A stretch of DNA of 13,306 nt from Anaerolineales bacterium (GTDB taxonomy: Bacteria; Chloroflexota; Anaerolineae; Anaerolineales; Villigracilaceae). Shown piece by piece: positions 1-5,696 of this stretch. A model generated the notes under the pieces. That model had not been told where the DNA came from. It searched no databases and was given only the letters and a program-made list of their open reading frames with translations. Location: positions 1 to 13,306 of the forward strand of contig JAICQC010000081.1 of NCBI GenBank assembly GCA_025938055.1, in the 5' to 3' direction. Every line of letters starts with the position of its first letter. Position 1 is the stretch's first letter. The translations under genes and the position numbers were made by a program.

Positions 1-38
1 GCCAGGCGCATAGGTTTACGTTCGCGATGTAATTTCAT
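1..38 (-). CDS. Mirror-image start of a second RAYT copy (partial, runs off window)
   Basis: Because of the palindrome, the minus strand has an ATG at 36-38 and encodes the same first residues (MKLHRERKPMRL) as the plus-strand transposase. A mirrored TATAAT lies 6 nt upstream. Only 12 codons are visible. If the inverted repeat is real, a divergent identical or related RAYT lies upstream; if it is an assembly fold-back, this CDS does not exist. Confidence 0.25.
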   Translation of the reverse strand, partial: MKLHRERKPMRL

Positions 39-60
39 GTTGGAATTATATGGGATTGCA

Positions 61-82
61 GGGTAAGGCAGCTGCCTTACCC
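61..82. repeat. REP-like palindrome core, copy 1
   Basis: This 22-bp perfect palindrome has half-site GGGTAAGGCAG and tip GGCAGCTGCC, and sits at the centre of the larger palindrome. It agrees with the core at 394-415 (half-site GGGTTGGGCAG) at 18 of 22 positions. Both copies lie at or inside a RAYT gene. RAYT proteins are known to be associated with REP palindromes, so these are probably the cognate repeats of this transposase. That assignment is inference from position and symmetry. Confidence 0.6.
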
Positions 83-92
83 TGCAATCCCA

Positions 93-98
93 TATAAT
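93..98 (+). promoter_or_regulatory. -10 box for the RAYT gene
   Basis: A perfect TATAAT ends 6 nt before the ATG at 105, so transcription would start at about the start codon and give a leaderless mRNA. No Shine-Dalgarno sequence and no convincing -35 hexamer are seen; the -35 region would fall in the palindrome axis. Being palindromic, the same box is present on the minus strand. Confidence 0.4.
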
Positions 99-104
99 TC
101 CAAC

Positions 105-528
105 ATGAAATTACATCGCGAACGTAAACCTATGCGCCTGGCTGAATACGATTATTCCTTGCCAGGTGCGTATTTCGTCACAACATGTACGAAGGATAGA
201 GAAATGTTATGTACTGCACTCGAAGCAAAATCAGCAGTGGAATCATCTTGGCATGCATTGTTGGACATATTTGCAAACATCGAATTGGGTGAATTCGTCG
301 TAATGCCTAATCATGTGCATTGTATCCTTTGCATCGTGGGAGAAGGATCCTATCGTCTTCATCCGGGCACGTGGAAACATAATGACATTCGTAGGGTTGG
401 GCAGCTGCCCAACCCTACGAATGTGACACAATTTTGAAACCATCAGCAATATCATCGGCGCGTTCAAGACCACAGCAGCAACACGGGTAAACAAATTGCG
501 CCGAACCTGCCGTTCCCTACGTGTGTAA
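105..528 (+). pseudogene. REP-associated tyrosine transposase (RAYT), broken by a REP-like insertion
   Basis: The first 93 residues match the RAYT / IS200-like Y1 transposase fold (HUH single-strand nuclease). They include the early YFVTTCTKDRE strand and the metal-binding HUH motif in MPNHVHCIL. After WKHN a 40-bp palindrome (385-424) shifts the frame, and the primary frame stops at 437. Removing those 40 bp in silico rejoins the frame and reads on as ..NGHNFETISNIIGAFKTT.., a typical RAYT segment, to a stop at 526-528. The C-terminal part, where this family normally carries its catalytic tyrosine (a WQRNYYEHIIR-like motif), is absent. The copy is therefore doubly disabled: frameshifted and lacking the nucleophile. 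The glyA promoter begins only 15 bp after its end. A programmed frameshift is possible but unlikely. Confidence 0.85.
385..424. repeat. REP-like palindrome inserted in the RAYT gene
   Basis: This is a perfect 40-bp palindrome with its axis between 404 and 405. The outer sequence ACATTCGTAGGG pairs with CCCTACGAATGT, and the core (394-415) is related to the palindrome at 61-82. Forty bp is 1 mod 3, which accounts for the +1 frame change between the two halves of the transposase. No target-site duplication is obvious at the edges. Confidence 0.85.
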
Positions 529-543
529 TATGTCATTTTTCAC

Positions 544-572
544 TTGACCCTTCCCCCCTCCCGTTCTACAAT
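544..572 (+). promoter_or_regulatory. Sigma-70 type promoter of glyA-gcvT
   Basis: TTGACC (544-549) and TACAAT (567-572) are separated by an ideal 17 bp. The predicted start near 579 gives a leader of about 40 nt before the ATG at 620. That is too short for a glycine riboswitch, which is often found upstream of glycine-cleavage genes in other bacteria. Confidence 0.7.
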
Positions 573-619
573 TCAAGCGCCCGACAATACGAAAAACGAA
601 CTCTCACAAGGAGAACATA

Positions 620-3600
620 ATGTCCGATTATTTGTTTCGCGGAGACCTTGCCAAGCTTGATCGTGATGTCTACGAACTGACAAAACTTGAAGCCGAGCGG
701 CAAGCCCGCAAGTTGATCCTTATTCCCTCCGAATCGAGCGCGCCGATGGCGGTGCGTGAAGCGTTGAGTTCCGCTTTTCAGAACATATACGCCGAAGGCT
801 ACCCCGAAGAAGAGACGCGCTGGATGTCTGAAGAGGAAATTTTGGACTACCCGGCGCGTTTAGGCGATTATCGCCGCAATGGTGACCCGCGTTACTACAA
901 AGGCGTGGAATATGCGGATGTGGTCGAGGCACTCGCCCGCCGCCGCGCCGCGGAAGCCTTCGCTGCCAACGGGTTCACTGCAAACCAGATCTACGTCAAC
1001 GTGCAGGCTCTCTCCGGCGCGCCTGCCAATAACGCGGTCTATCAGGCGCTGCTGAACATCGGCGATACCGTGATGGGACTCAACCTCCTGCACGGCGGGC
1101 ACCTCTCGCACGGGTCGTCCGTCAACCGCAGTGGGAAGTATTACAAAGCCGTGCATTACACCGTGGATGAAAACGAGAGGCTGGACTACGAGAAAATCCG
1201 TGATCAGGCGGTCGAAGCGAAGCCGAAACTAATCATCGCGGGATATTCCTCCTATTCATGGGTTCCCGATTGGAAAAAGTTCCGCGCCATCGCTGATGAA
1301 GTCGGCGCGTACCTCCTGGCAGATATTTCACACATCGGCGGGCTTGTGGCGGCGGGTGTAGTGCCTTCACCGGTTGGCATCGCACATGTGGTTATGTCCA
1401 CCACGCACAAGAGCCTCGATGGTCCGCGCGGGGCGGTACTGCTGACCACCGACGCAGCAATTGCAAAGAAGCTCGATTCGGCTGTCTTCCCCGGCGAGCA
1501 GGGCGGACCGCATGTCAATGTGTTCGCAGCGCTGGCACTCACCTTCAAGCTTGCGCAAACGAAACAATTCAGGAAATTACAGGAACAGACGATTGATAAC
1601 GCCAGGGCCATGGCAGACCAGTTCAAGAAGCGCGGACTGCGCGTCCCGTTCGGCGGAACGAACAGTCACCTGGTCAACGTGGATGTGACAACGATCACCG
1701 GCGCGGACGGCACAGCGCTCAGCGGAGATCAGGCAGCGCGCATTCTGGATATCGTGGGCATCGTCGTCAACCGCAATACGATCCCCGGCGATAAGAATTC
1801 GCGCGACCCATCCGGTATTCGTTTGGGCACACCCTGGATCACACAGCGCGGCTTCGACGAGAAAGAGACGCGCGAGCTGACCGACATCATGGCAGATGTG
1901 CTGCTGGCTTGCGCGCCGCACGCCGTGGATACACCACGCAAGGGACGCGCCCGCCATGCAAAGATCGATTTCAACGTCTTGAACGACGCCAAATTACGGG
2001 TAAGAAAGCTGGCGGAGAAAGCGGGCATTGACTACAAGTATAAAGAAAGTGGCTACCCACATTTCTATTACATAGACGACAAAATCAAAGCCAGGGAAAA
2101 CGCTGTCTTTGAATTGACCGGTCAACGCGTCCGGCAGATGCTGGATTATGCCGTCTCGTCCGATCTCTCCGCGCTCAAGAAGGGAGAGAGTCAGGCAACA
2201 ACGATCGCGACGCCGAAGGGAGTCGTCAAAGGTACGCTGATCAATGTGGACGACCAGACCTACCAACTGCTAATCCCCGAGAAGAAAGCGGCGCTGGTCG
2301 CCACCTGGCTGCGCGATCTATCGGATGGCTACACGTCGTTCAAGCTGGATGGCGAAAAGGACTTCAGCGAGAAGCGGCTGCCGGGTCCGTTTGCAGTCAG
2401 CCAGGTTAAGAAACCCAAAGTCAAAGTAGATACAAAGCATCCCCCGAAGGGTCCCGCCGTCAGTGAGGATAAGCCTTATTTCATCGGGATCAGCTCCGAG
2501 GTCCAGAAGGAGCCGCTGCCCGCGTTCGAGTGGAACGACGATGTAGGGGCGAGTCACATCGTGCCCGAAGGGTATGACTCGCCCGCGCTAAAACACACAG
2601 CCTTATACGACGTCCATAAATCCATGGGAGGACGAATGGTCCCCTTTGCCGGCTGGGAGATGCCGGTGCAATACACAGGCATCTATGAAGAGCACCTGGC
2701 GACGCGCAATGCAGCGGGATTATTCGACGTCTCACACATGGGCGTGTATGAGGTGCGCGGACCCGACGCGGCATCATTCCTGGATACGATCTGCGGCAAC
2801 GACTGCGGCGGTCTGCAGCCTGGCGAAAGTTTGTATTCGCATTTCCTCACGCCCGACGCGGATGTGCTCGACGATACGCTCGTCTACCGCCGCGGCCCGG
2901 ACAAGTTCCTGGTGGTGGTCAACGCCTCCAACGACGACAAGGACCGCACGTGGTTCGAGTCGGTGCGAGATGGAAAAGTGCGCATCGACAACGCCCGTCC
3001 CTGGGCACGGACCTATGGCTACAACGCCGAGATCCGCAACCTGCGAGACCCGAAAGCCGGCTCCGATATGCGCGTGGACATCGCCCTGCAGGGACCGAAG
3101 AGCCGCGACATTCTGCTCGCGATGGGCGTGAACAGTGACACATATGCGCGCATCATGAAACTAAAGAGGACGGAACTCTGCGATGCGAAGGTTGGTAGTT
3201 TCGACCTGATCGTCTCGCGCACGGGCTACACGGGCGAGAAAATGGCGTTCGAATTGTTCGTCCACCCCGAGCGCGCCGCAGACTTCTGGAATGCAGTGCT
3301 GAAAGCCGGTGAGCCGTTCGGCGTGAAAGCGATCGGTCTGGGTGCGCGCGACTCGCTCCGCACCGAAGCAGGCTTGCCGTTGTACGGTCACGAGATGGGA
3401 GTAGGCTCGGGTAAATTTGGCGAAAGAGATTTAGGCGTGGCGGAGGGCGGGTTCGGTTCGTACGTCAAGCCGTATAAGCCGTGGTTCATCGGTCGGGACG
3501 CCTACGTGGCACGTGAGCAGGAACGCAAGGGCACAGTGATCCGCTTCCGCTTCGACGAGCAGCGCGTCCGCATGGCGCACCCCGGCGACCCGGTGGTCAA

Positions 3601-3790
3601 TGGCAGCGGCGAGCGCATCGGCTGGGTCACCTCCTGCGCCATCGATAGCGAGCGCTTCCTGACGGGTCAGGCGTATCTGGAAACTGCGTATACAAAACTG
3701 GATACCCCGATCGGCATCCACCAGGGCGGCGTGATGGATCGCCCCGCGACGCCGGCGAAAGTGGTGAGTCGGTTTCCAAAAAGCAAGTAA
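620..3790 (+). CDS. Fused serine hydroxymethyltransferase - aminomethyltransferase (GlyA-GcvT)
   Basis: A 1056-residue cytoplasmic enzyme. AAGGAG (608-613), 6 nt before the ATG, fixes the start. Residues 1 to about 440 are a PLP-dependent serine hydroxymethyltransferase (serine + THF to glycine + methylene-THF), with the PLP lysine K264 in STTHKSLDGPRG. It carries an extra stretch of about 26 residues after YAEGYP, before the conserved RYY. Residues about 659-1056 are a full T-protein of the glycine cleavage system (H-protein-bound aminomethyl group + THF to methylene-THF + ammonia). This half shows GGRMVPFAGWEMPVQY, GLFDVSHMG, the DD pair D751/D752 and RTGYTGE at 867-873. Between them, residues 495-570 resemble the first part of GcvT but lack the DD pair. 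Each half is close to its family's usual length, so both should be active. The fusion links two enzymes that make the same product; channelling is inference. No gcvH or gcvP is in the window. Confidence 0.95.
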   Translation: MSDYLFRGDLAKLDRDVYELTKLEAERQARKLILIPSESSAPMAVREALSSAFQNIYAEGYPEEETRWMSEEEILDYPARLGDYRRNGDPRYYKGVEYADVVEALARRRAAEAFAANGFTANQIYVNVQALSGAPANNAVYQALLNIGDTVMGLNLLHGGHLSHGSSVNRSGKYYKAVHYTVDENERLDYEKIRDQAVEAKPKLIIAGYSSYSWVPDWKKFRAIADEVGAYLLADISHIGGLVAAGVVPSPVGIAHVVMSTTHKSLDGPRGAVLLTTDAAIAKKLDSAVFPGEQGGPHVNVFAALALTFKLAQTKQFRKLQEQTIDNARAMADQFKKRGLRVPFGGTNSHLVNVDVTTITGADGTALSGDQAARILDIVGIVVNRNTIPGDKNSRDPSGIRLGTPWITQRGFDEKETRELTDIMADVLLACAPHAVDTPRKGRARHAKIDFNVLNDAKLRVRKLAEKAGIDYKYKESGYPHFYYIDDKIKARENAVFELTGQRVRQMLDYAVSSDLSALKKGESQATTIATPKGVVKGTLINVDDQTYQLLIPEKKAALVATWLRDLSDGYTSFKLDGEKDFSEKRLPGPFAVSQVKKPKVKVDTKHPPKGPAVSEDKPYFIGISSEVQKEPLPAFEWNDDVGASHIVPEGYDSPALKHTALYDVHKSMGGRMVPFAGWEMPVQYTGIYEEHLATRNAAGLFDVSHMGVYEVRGPDAASFLDTICGNDCGGLQPGESLYSHFLTPDADVLDDTLVYRRGPDKFLVVVNASNDDKDRTWFESVRDGKVRIDNARPWARTYGYNAEIRNLRDPKAGSDMRVDIALQGPKSRDILLAMGVNSDTYARIMKLKRTELCDAKVGSFDLIVSRTGYTGEKMAFELFVHPERAADFWNAVLKAGEPFGVKAIGLGARDSLRTEAGLPLYGHEMGVGSGKFGERDLGVAEGGFGSYVKPYKPWFIGRDAYVAREQERKGTVIRFRFDEQRVRMAHPGDPVVNGSGERIGWVTSCAIDSERFLTGQAYLETAYTKLDTPIGIHQGGVMDRPATPAKVVSRFPKSK
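2102..2329 (+). other. Degenerate GcvT-like module inside the GlyA-GcvT linker
   Basis: Residues 495-570 align without gaps over the first 42 positions to residues 708 onward of the same protein's GcvT domain, with 13 identities. Shared features include V-E..G, LD, D...L..GES and TP. Further on both have TW near the end and finish in DG. Where the true domain has the DD pair (751-752), this module has Lys-Gly, so it is unlikely to be catalytic. It may be a structural or folate-binding leftover of a GcvT/YgfZ-type duplication. Confidence 0.55.
2547..2584. repeat. Inverted repeat inside the GlyA-GcvT linker coding sequence
   Basis: GGGCGAGTCA (2547-2556) and TGACTCGCCC (2575-2584) are exact 10-bp arms around an 18-nt spacer. 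They encode residues at the boundary just before the GcvT domain. The arms resemble the GC-rich intergenic palindromes common in such genomes, so the linker may contain an in-frame palindromic insertion. Chance codon-driven symmetry is the alternative. Confidence 0.55.
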
Positions 3791-3802
3791 ATGGTAAAGA
3801 GT

Positions 3803-3835
3803 AATTGGGACGGTAGAAAATCTACCGTCCCAATT
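3803..3835 (+). terminator. Hairpin terminator after glyA-gcvT
   Basis: A perfect 15-bp stem (3803-3817 with 3821-3835) with a 3-nt AAA loop lies 12 nt past the stop codon. The tail is only GTTTA, so it is a weak intrinsic terminator. Its A-rich and T-rich stem ends would also work to some extent on the other strand. Confidence 0.65.
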
Positions 3836-3836
3836 G

Positions 3837-3865
3837 TTTAGACGGGATAAAAGGGGTTGTATAAT
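3837..3865 (+). promoter_or_regulatory. Promoter of the 18-residue-repeat protein
   Basis: A perfect TATAAT (3860-3865) has a modest -35 element TTTAGA (3837-3842) 17 bp upstream. The predicted start near 3872 supports translation from the ATG at 3909. It argues against the ATG at 3864, which overlaps the -10 box. Confidence 0.5.
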
Positions 3866-3908
3866 GATAAAGAACATGGTCAGGACCCGCATTCGAGAGG
3901 AAAACATC

Positions 3909-4418
3909 ATGACACAAAGACAACAAGATGAATCAGAGCAGCAGCAGGAACAAGAACAGAAACAGCGGAGAGAGGATCGGCTGAAACTCGAGCAGGAGCA
4001 TCAACGGGACGAAAAATCACACAGACAGGACCGGGTGAAACTTGAGGAGCAGCAGGAGCAGGGACAGAAACTGCGCCAGCAGGACCGGCTGCAACTCGAG
4101 CGGGAACAGGAACAAAAACAAAAACCGCAACAGGATAAACGGCTGGAACTGGAAAAGGAACAGCAACAGGAAGAAAAACTGCACAGGCAGGAACGGGTGA
4201 AACTAGAGGAGCAACAGGCACAGGAACAAATCCTGCGCAGGGAGGAACGCCTGAAACTAGAGCAGGAGCAGGCGGAGAAACAAATCCTGCGCAGGGAGGA
4301 ACGGCTGAAACTCGAGAAGGAACAGGAAGAGAAGCAAAAACTGCGGAAACAGCAACAATTGCAATTCGAAAAGGAACAGGAAGAAAAACGAAAAAAGCGG
4401 CAGCAAGGACCGGGATAG
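3909..4418 (+). CDS. Gln/Glu/Lys/Arg-rich protein of eight 18-residue repeats, probable single alpha-helix
   Basis: This encodes 169 residues with no signal peptide or membrane segment. AGAGGAAAA ending 8 nt before the ATG at 3909 sets the start; in-frame ATGs at 3834 and 3864 lie in the terminator or promoter. Residues 24-167 are eight back-to-back 18-residue units, consensus RLKLExEQxxxQxLRREE. The DNA therefore carries a 54-bp tandem repeat, with units 5 and 6 nearly identical and thus a recent duplication. Eighteen residues are five turns of an alpha helix. With alternating acidic and basic side chains this suggests a long charged single helix or coiled coil. It has no globular domain that I recognise, and I cannot assign a function. 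It lies between gcvT and a duplicated gcvT tail, which hints that it was inserted there. Confidence 0.7.
   Translation: MTQRQQDESEQQQEQEQKQRREDRLKLEQEHQRDEKSHRQDRVKLEEQQEQGQKLRQQDRLQLEREQEQKQKPQQDKRLELEKEQQQEEKLHRQERVKLEEQQAQEQILRREERLKLEQEQAEKQILRREERLKLEKEQEEKQKLRKQQQLQFEKEQEEKRKKRQQGPG
3978..4409 (+). repeat. 54-bp tandem coding repeat, eight units
   Basis: The units begin with the codons for R-L/V-K/Q/E-L and stay in register with no indels. Similarity is highest between the fifth and sixth units, which share CAAATCCTGCGCAGGGAGGA, and falls toward both ends. That is the usual pattern for central expansion by slippage or unequal recombination. Confidence 0.8.
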
Positions 4419-4445
4419 AAAGGCAGCAATAGCTGTAACTTCAAG

Positions 4446-4494
4446 CCGGCGTGTGGATCGCCCTGTGACCGCGGCGAAGGTGGTCAGCGTTTTC
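4446..4494 (+). pseudogene. Second, diverged copy of the gcvT 3' tail
   Basis: Codons from 4456 read DRPVTAAKVVSVF, against DRPATPAKVVSRF at the end of GlyA-GcvT (from 3737). Ten of 13 residues match, and about 28 of 39 bases, with several differences at third codon positions. Similarity continues upstream after a 1-bp deletion. The two copies are a direct repeat about 720 bp apart that brackets the repeat-protein gene. It could be the remnant of a duplicated gcvT, or the scar of an insertion that restored the gcvT end. The fragment is short, so chance cannot be fully excluded. Confidence 0.5.
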
Positions 4495-5119
4495 AATTGT
4501 CCCATTTCGGCCCATGTTCAGCTTTTTGAAAGAGGAATAACTCTTCTGCATGCCGGCGCGCTGAAATCGAATCAGCGGGTTTTTCGCGTGAGATCAACTG
4601 GAAGCCGCGCGCTTGAAAGAGATCGAGAATCTCCGAAGCGGAAACAGAAAAGGGCGGACCACCTTTACGATCATCCAGAGGGAACGCCAGGTCGATGTAC
4701 ATGCCATTTGGTTTGAGCAAACGTGCCACAAGGTCCGCATAGTCCGCGCGGCGCTTGGGGTCAATGGCACAGAAGCAGGTATATTCCAGGACATAATCAA
4801 AGAAATGATTGAGCGTTTCTGGCAATGTGAAAATGTCATGCTGCAAAATTTCCACGGGCGCCTCTGCCGTAGCCAGCCGGTGCATTTCAGTGACCGCCTG
4901 GGAGGAAAAGTCCACAGCGGTGACTTGAAAGCCGTGGCGCGCAAACTCGCGCGCGTCGTAGCCGCGTCCGGCGCCGAGAACGATCATTCGTCCTGGCACC
5001 AACTGTCCGCTGGAAAGGAGGCGTTGGAACACGGGTGTCGGTCTGCCCAGATCCCAACCATCCGTCCCCTGCTCATAATTCTCATCCCATTTGCGTGGCG
5101 AATTGATGTCCATGGTCAT
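4493..5119 (-). CDS. SAM-dependent methyltransferase, TPMT-like
   Basis: A class I methyltransferase of 208 residues from the chosen start. N-terminal features WDENYEQGTDGWDLGRPTP, then the SAM-binding loop VLGAGRGYD (47-55 in this numbering) and the acidic VDFS at the end of strand 2, point to the thiopurine/thiol methyltransferase-like family (PF05724 type). The later ..EYTCFCAIDPKRR.. and LLKPNGMYIDLAFP segments fit too. Family members methylate thiols, selenols or halides; the substrate here is unknown. The start at 5119 (MTMDINSPRKW) fits the family's N-terminus. An in-frame ATG at 5194 would add a poorly conserved-looking hydrophobic leader. There is no clear Shine-Dalgarno before either. 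It converges with the plus-strand repeat gene and its stop overlaps the gcvT-tail remnant. Confidence 0.85.
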   Translation of the reverse strand: MTMDINSPRKWDENYEQGTDGWDLGRPTPVFQRLLSSGQLVPGRMIVLGAGRGYDAREFARHGFQVTAVDFSSQAVTEMHRLATAEAPVEILQHDIFTLPETLNHFFDYVLEYTCFCAIDPKRRADYADLVARLLKPNGMYIDLAFPLDDRKGGPPFSVSASEILDLFQARGFQLISREKPADSISARRHAEELFLFQKAEHGPKWDN

Positions 5120-5266
5120 GTAATTAATAGAGTAAAGATTTAGCAGAAATCTTACAATACGGAGAGTGAAATAGCCCATATAGATCCGCGGCATAGCTTC
5201 GGAAGGGTTATTTACACTTTAGAAGAAACCGTCATCGAGTCATTAAACAGCCTCTTGCAGAGCCTC

Positions 5267-5289
5267 ATGGGACGTTTTCAACGTCTCAT
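5267..5289. repeat. 10-bp-stem hairpin upstream of the methyltransferase
   Basis: ATGGGACGTT pairs with AACGTCTCAT across a TTC loop, with a single G-T pair. There is no T-tract on either strand, so it is not a plain intrinsic terminator. Its role is unknown. Confidence 0.5.
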
Positions 5290-5303
5290 TTCGCGCGAGG
5301 AAC

Positions 5304-5362
5304 CTCACCCCCAGCCCCTCCTCACGGTGCGCTGCGCAGTCTCCAAATGGAGAGCGGTGCCT
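5304..5362. repeat. C-rich intergenic repeat
   Basis: The stretch begins with CCTCACCCCCAGCCCCTCCT and ends with CTCCAAATGGAG followed by AGCGGTGCC. I recall similar C-rich runs followed by a CTCC-AAAT-GGAG hairpin as a frequent dispersed repeat in several bacterial groups. Only one copy is in this window, so membership of a family is from memory. Confidence 0.35.
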
Positions 5363-5532
5363 GGCAAACCTGTGAGTTCCCACGGGGTCATCAGCTTTGT
5401 GGCAGATGATAGCGAAGTATATGAGTTTTGTTGAAGAGAAGAACTGCACAGCCCAACACACGCGCGGGTGTGTGATATAGTAATAACAAGATAAGTCAAG
5501 TAGAAATTGTAGCTGATACAGTTTACCCTTAC

Positions 5533-5570
5533 GGGCCGTCTGCGTCATTTGCTGATGGCCCTTTTATTTT
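5533..5570 (+). terminator. Intrinsic terminator with no plus-strand gene upstream
   Basis: GGGCCGTC (5533-5540) pairs with GATGGCCC (5554-5561), including one G-T pair, and is followed by TTTTATTTT. It is a clear plus-strand terminator, yet the nearest upstream coding sequence on that strand ends at 4418. It may end a small RNA or be a relic. Confidence 0.65.
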
Positions 5571-5650
5571 CGATAAAGGGCGGCTCTGCCCAAACTGTGC
5601 GACCAGTCACAACGGGGATCAATACATTCTGACTTAATCCACCCCATGCA

Positions 5651-5670
5651 TGCGCCTCTTAAGAGACGCA
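5651..5670. promoter_or_regulatory. Near-perfect 20-bp palindrome before the SnoaL-like gene
   Basis: TGCGCCTCTT and AAGAGACGCA form a palindrome with a single mismatched pair, 27-46 bp before the start codon. Size and place fit a dimeric repressor site, but no regulator gene is nearby. Confidence 0.35.
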
Positions 5671-5696
5671 CACCAACCATACGAGGAGAATACCCC

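Larger units (their letters stand above)
1..142. repeat. Perfect 142-bp palindrome overlapping the RAYT start
   Basis: Positions 1-71 are the exact reverse complement of 72-142, with no loop; the axis lies in CAGCTG at 69-74. The right arm holds a TATAAT box and the first 13 codons of the transposase, so the left arm holds a mirror-image promoter and start codon on the minus strand. The palindrome touches the window edge and may continue upstream. It could be a real head-to-head duplication of two transposase copies around a REP-like palindrome, or a fold-back artefact at a contig end. The sequence alone cannot decide between these. Confidence 0.95.
5120..5696. other. Gene-poor region between methyltransferase and SnoaL-like gene
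   Basis: I see no convincing gene here. The short open frames have repeat-like, low-quality translations. The stretch holds a hairpin (5267-5289), a C-rich repeat (5304-5362), an imperfect ACACAC/GTGTGT inverted repeat with a TATAGT beside it (about 5456-5481), a plus-strand terminator (5533-5570) and a 20-bp palindrome (5651-5670). Each is described separately where it can be supported. Confidence 0.6.

Noticed and set aside
573..619. Glycine riboswitch before glyA-gcvT
   Set aside because: The predicted leader is only about 40 nt and shows no aptamer-like structure.
3978..4409. Regular 54-bp direct repeats as a CRISPR array
   Set aside because: The units are contiguous with no unique spacers and stay in one open frame.
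3907..4444. Long minus-strand open frames opposite the repeat gene
   Set aside because: They encode Cys/Ser- or Ala/Val/Pro-rich low-complexity chains, as expected from reading the antisense of a Glu/Gln/Lys repeat. They have no suitable start signals.
4453..4716. Plus-strand open frame starting with GTG at 4453
   Set aside because: Only its first 15 codons resemble a protein (the gcvT tail); the rest is antisense to the methyltransferase.
5120..5194. Extended N-terminus of the methyltransferase from the ATG at 5194
   Set aside because: The added residues do not look like the family's N-terminus and no ribosome binding site supports that start.
5243..5548. Minus-strand open frame of about 100 codons
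   Set aside because: It runs through the C-rich repeat and the terminator, lacks a Shine-Dalgarno and resembles no protein.
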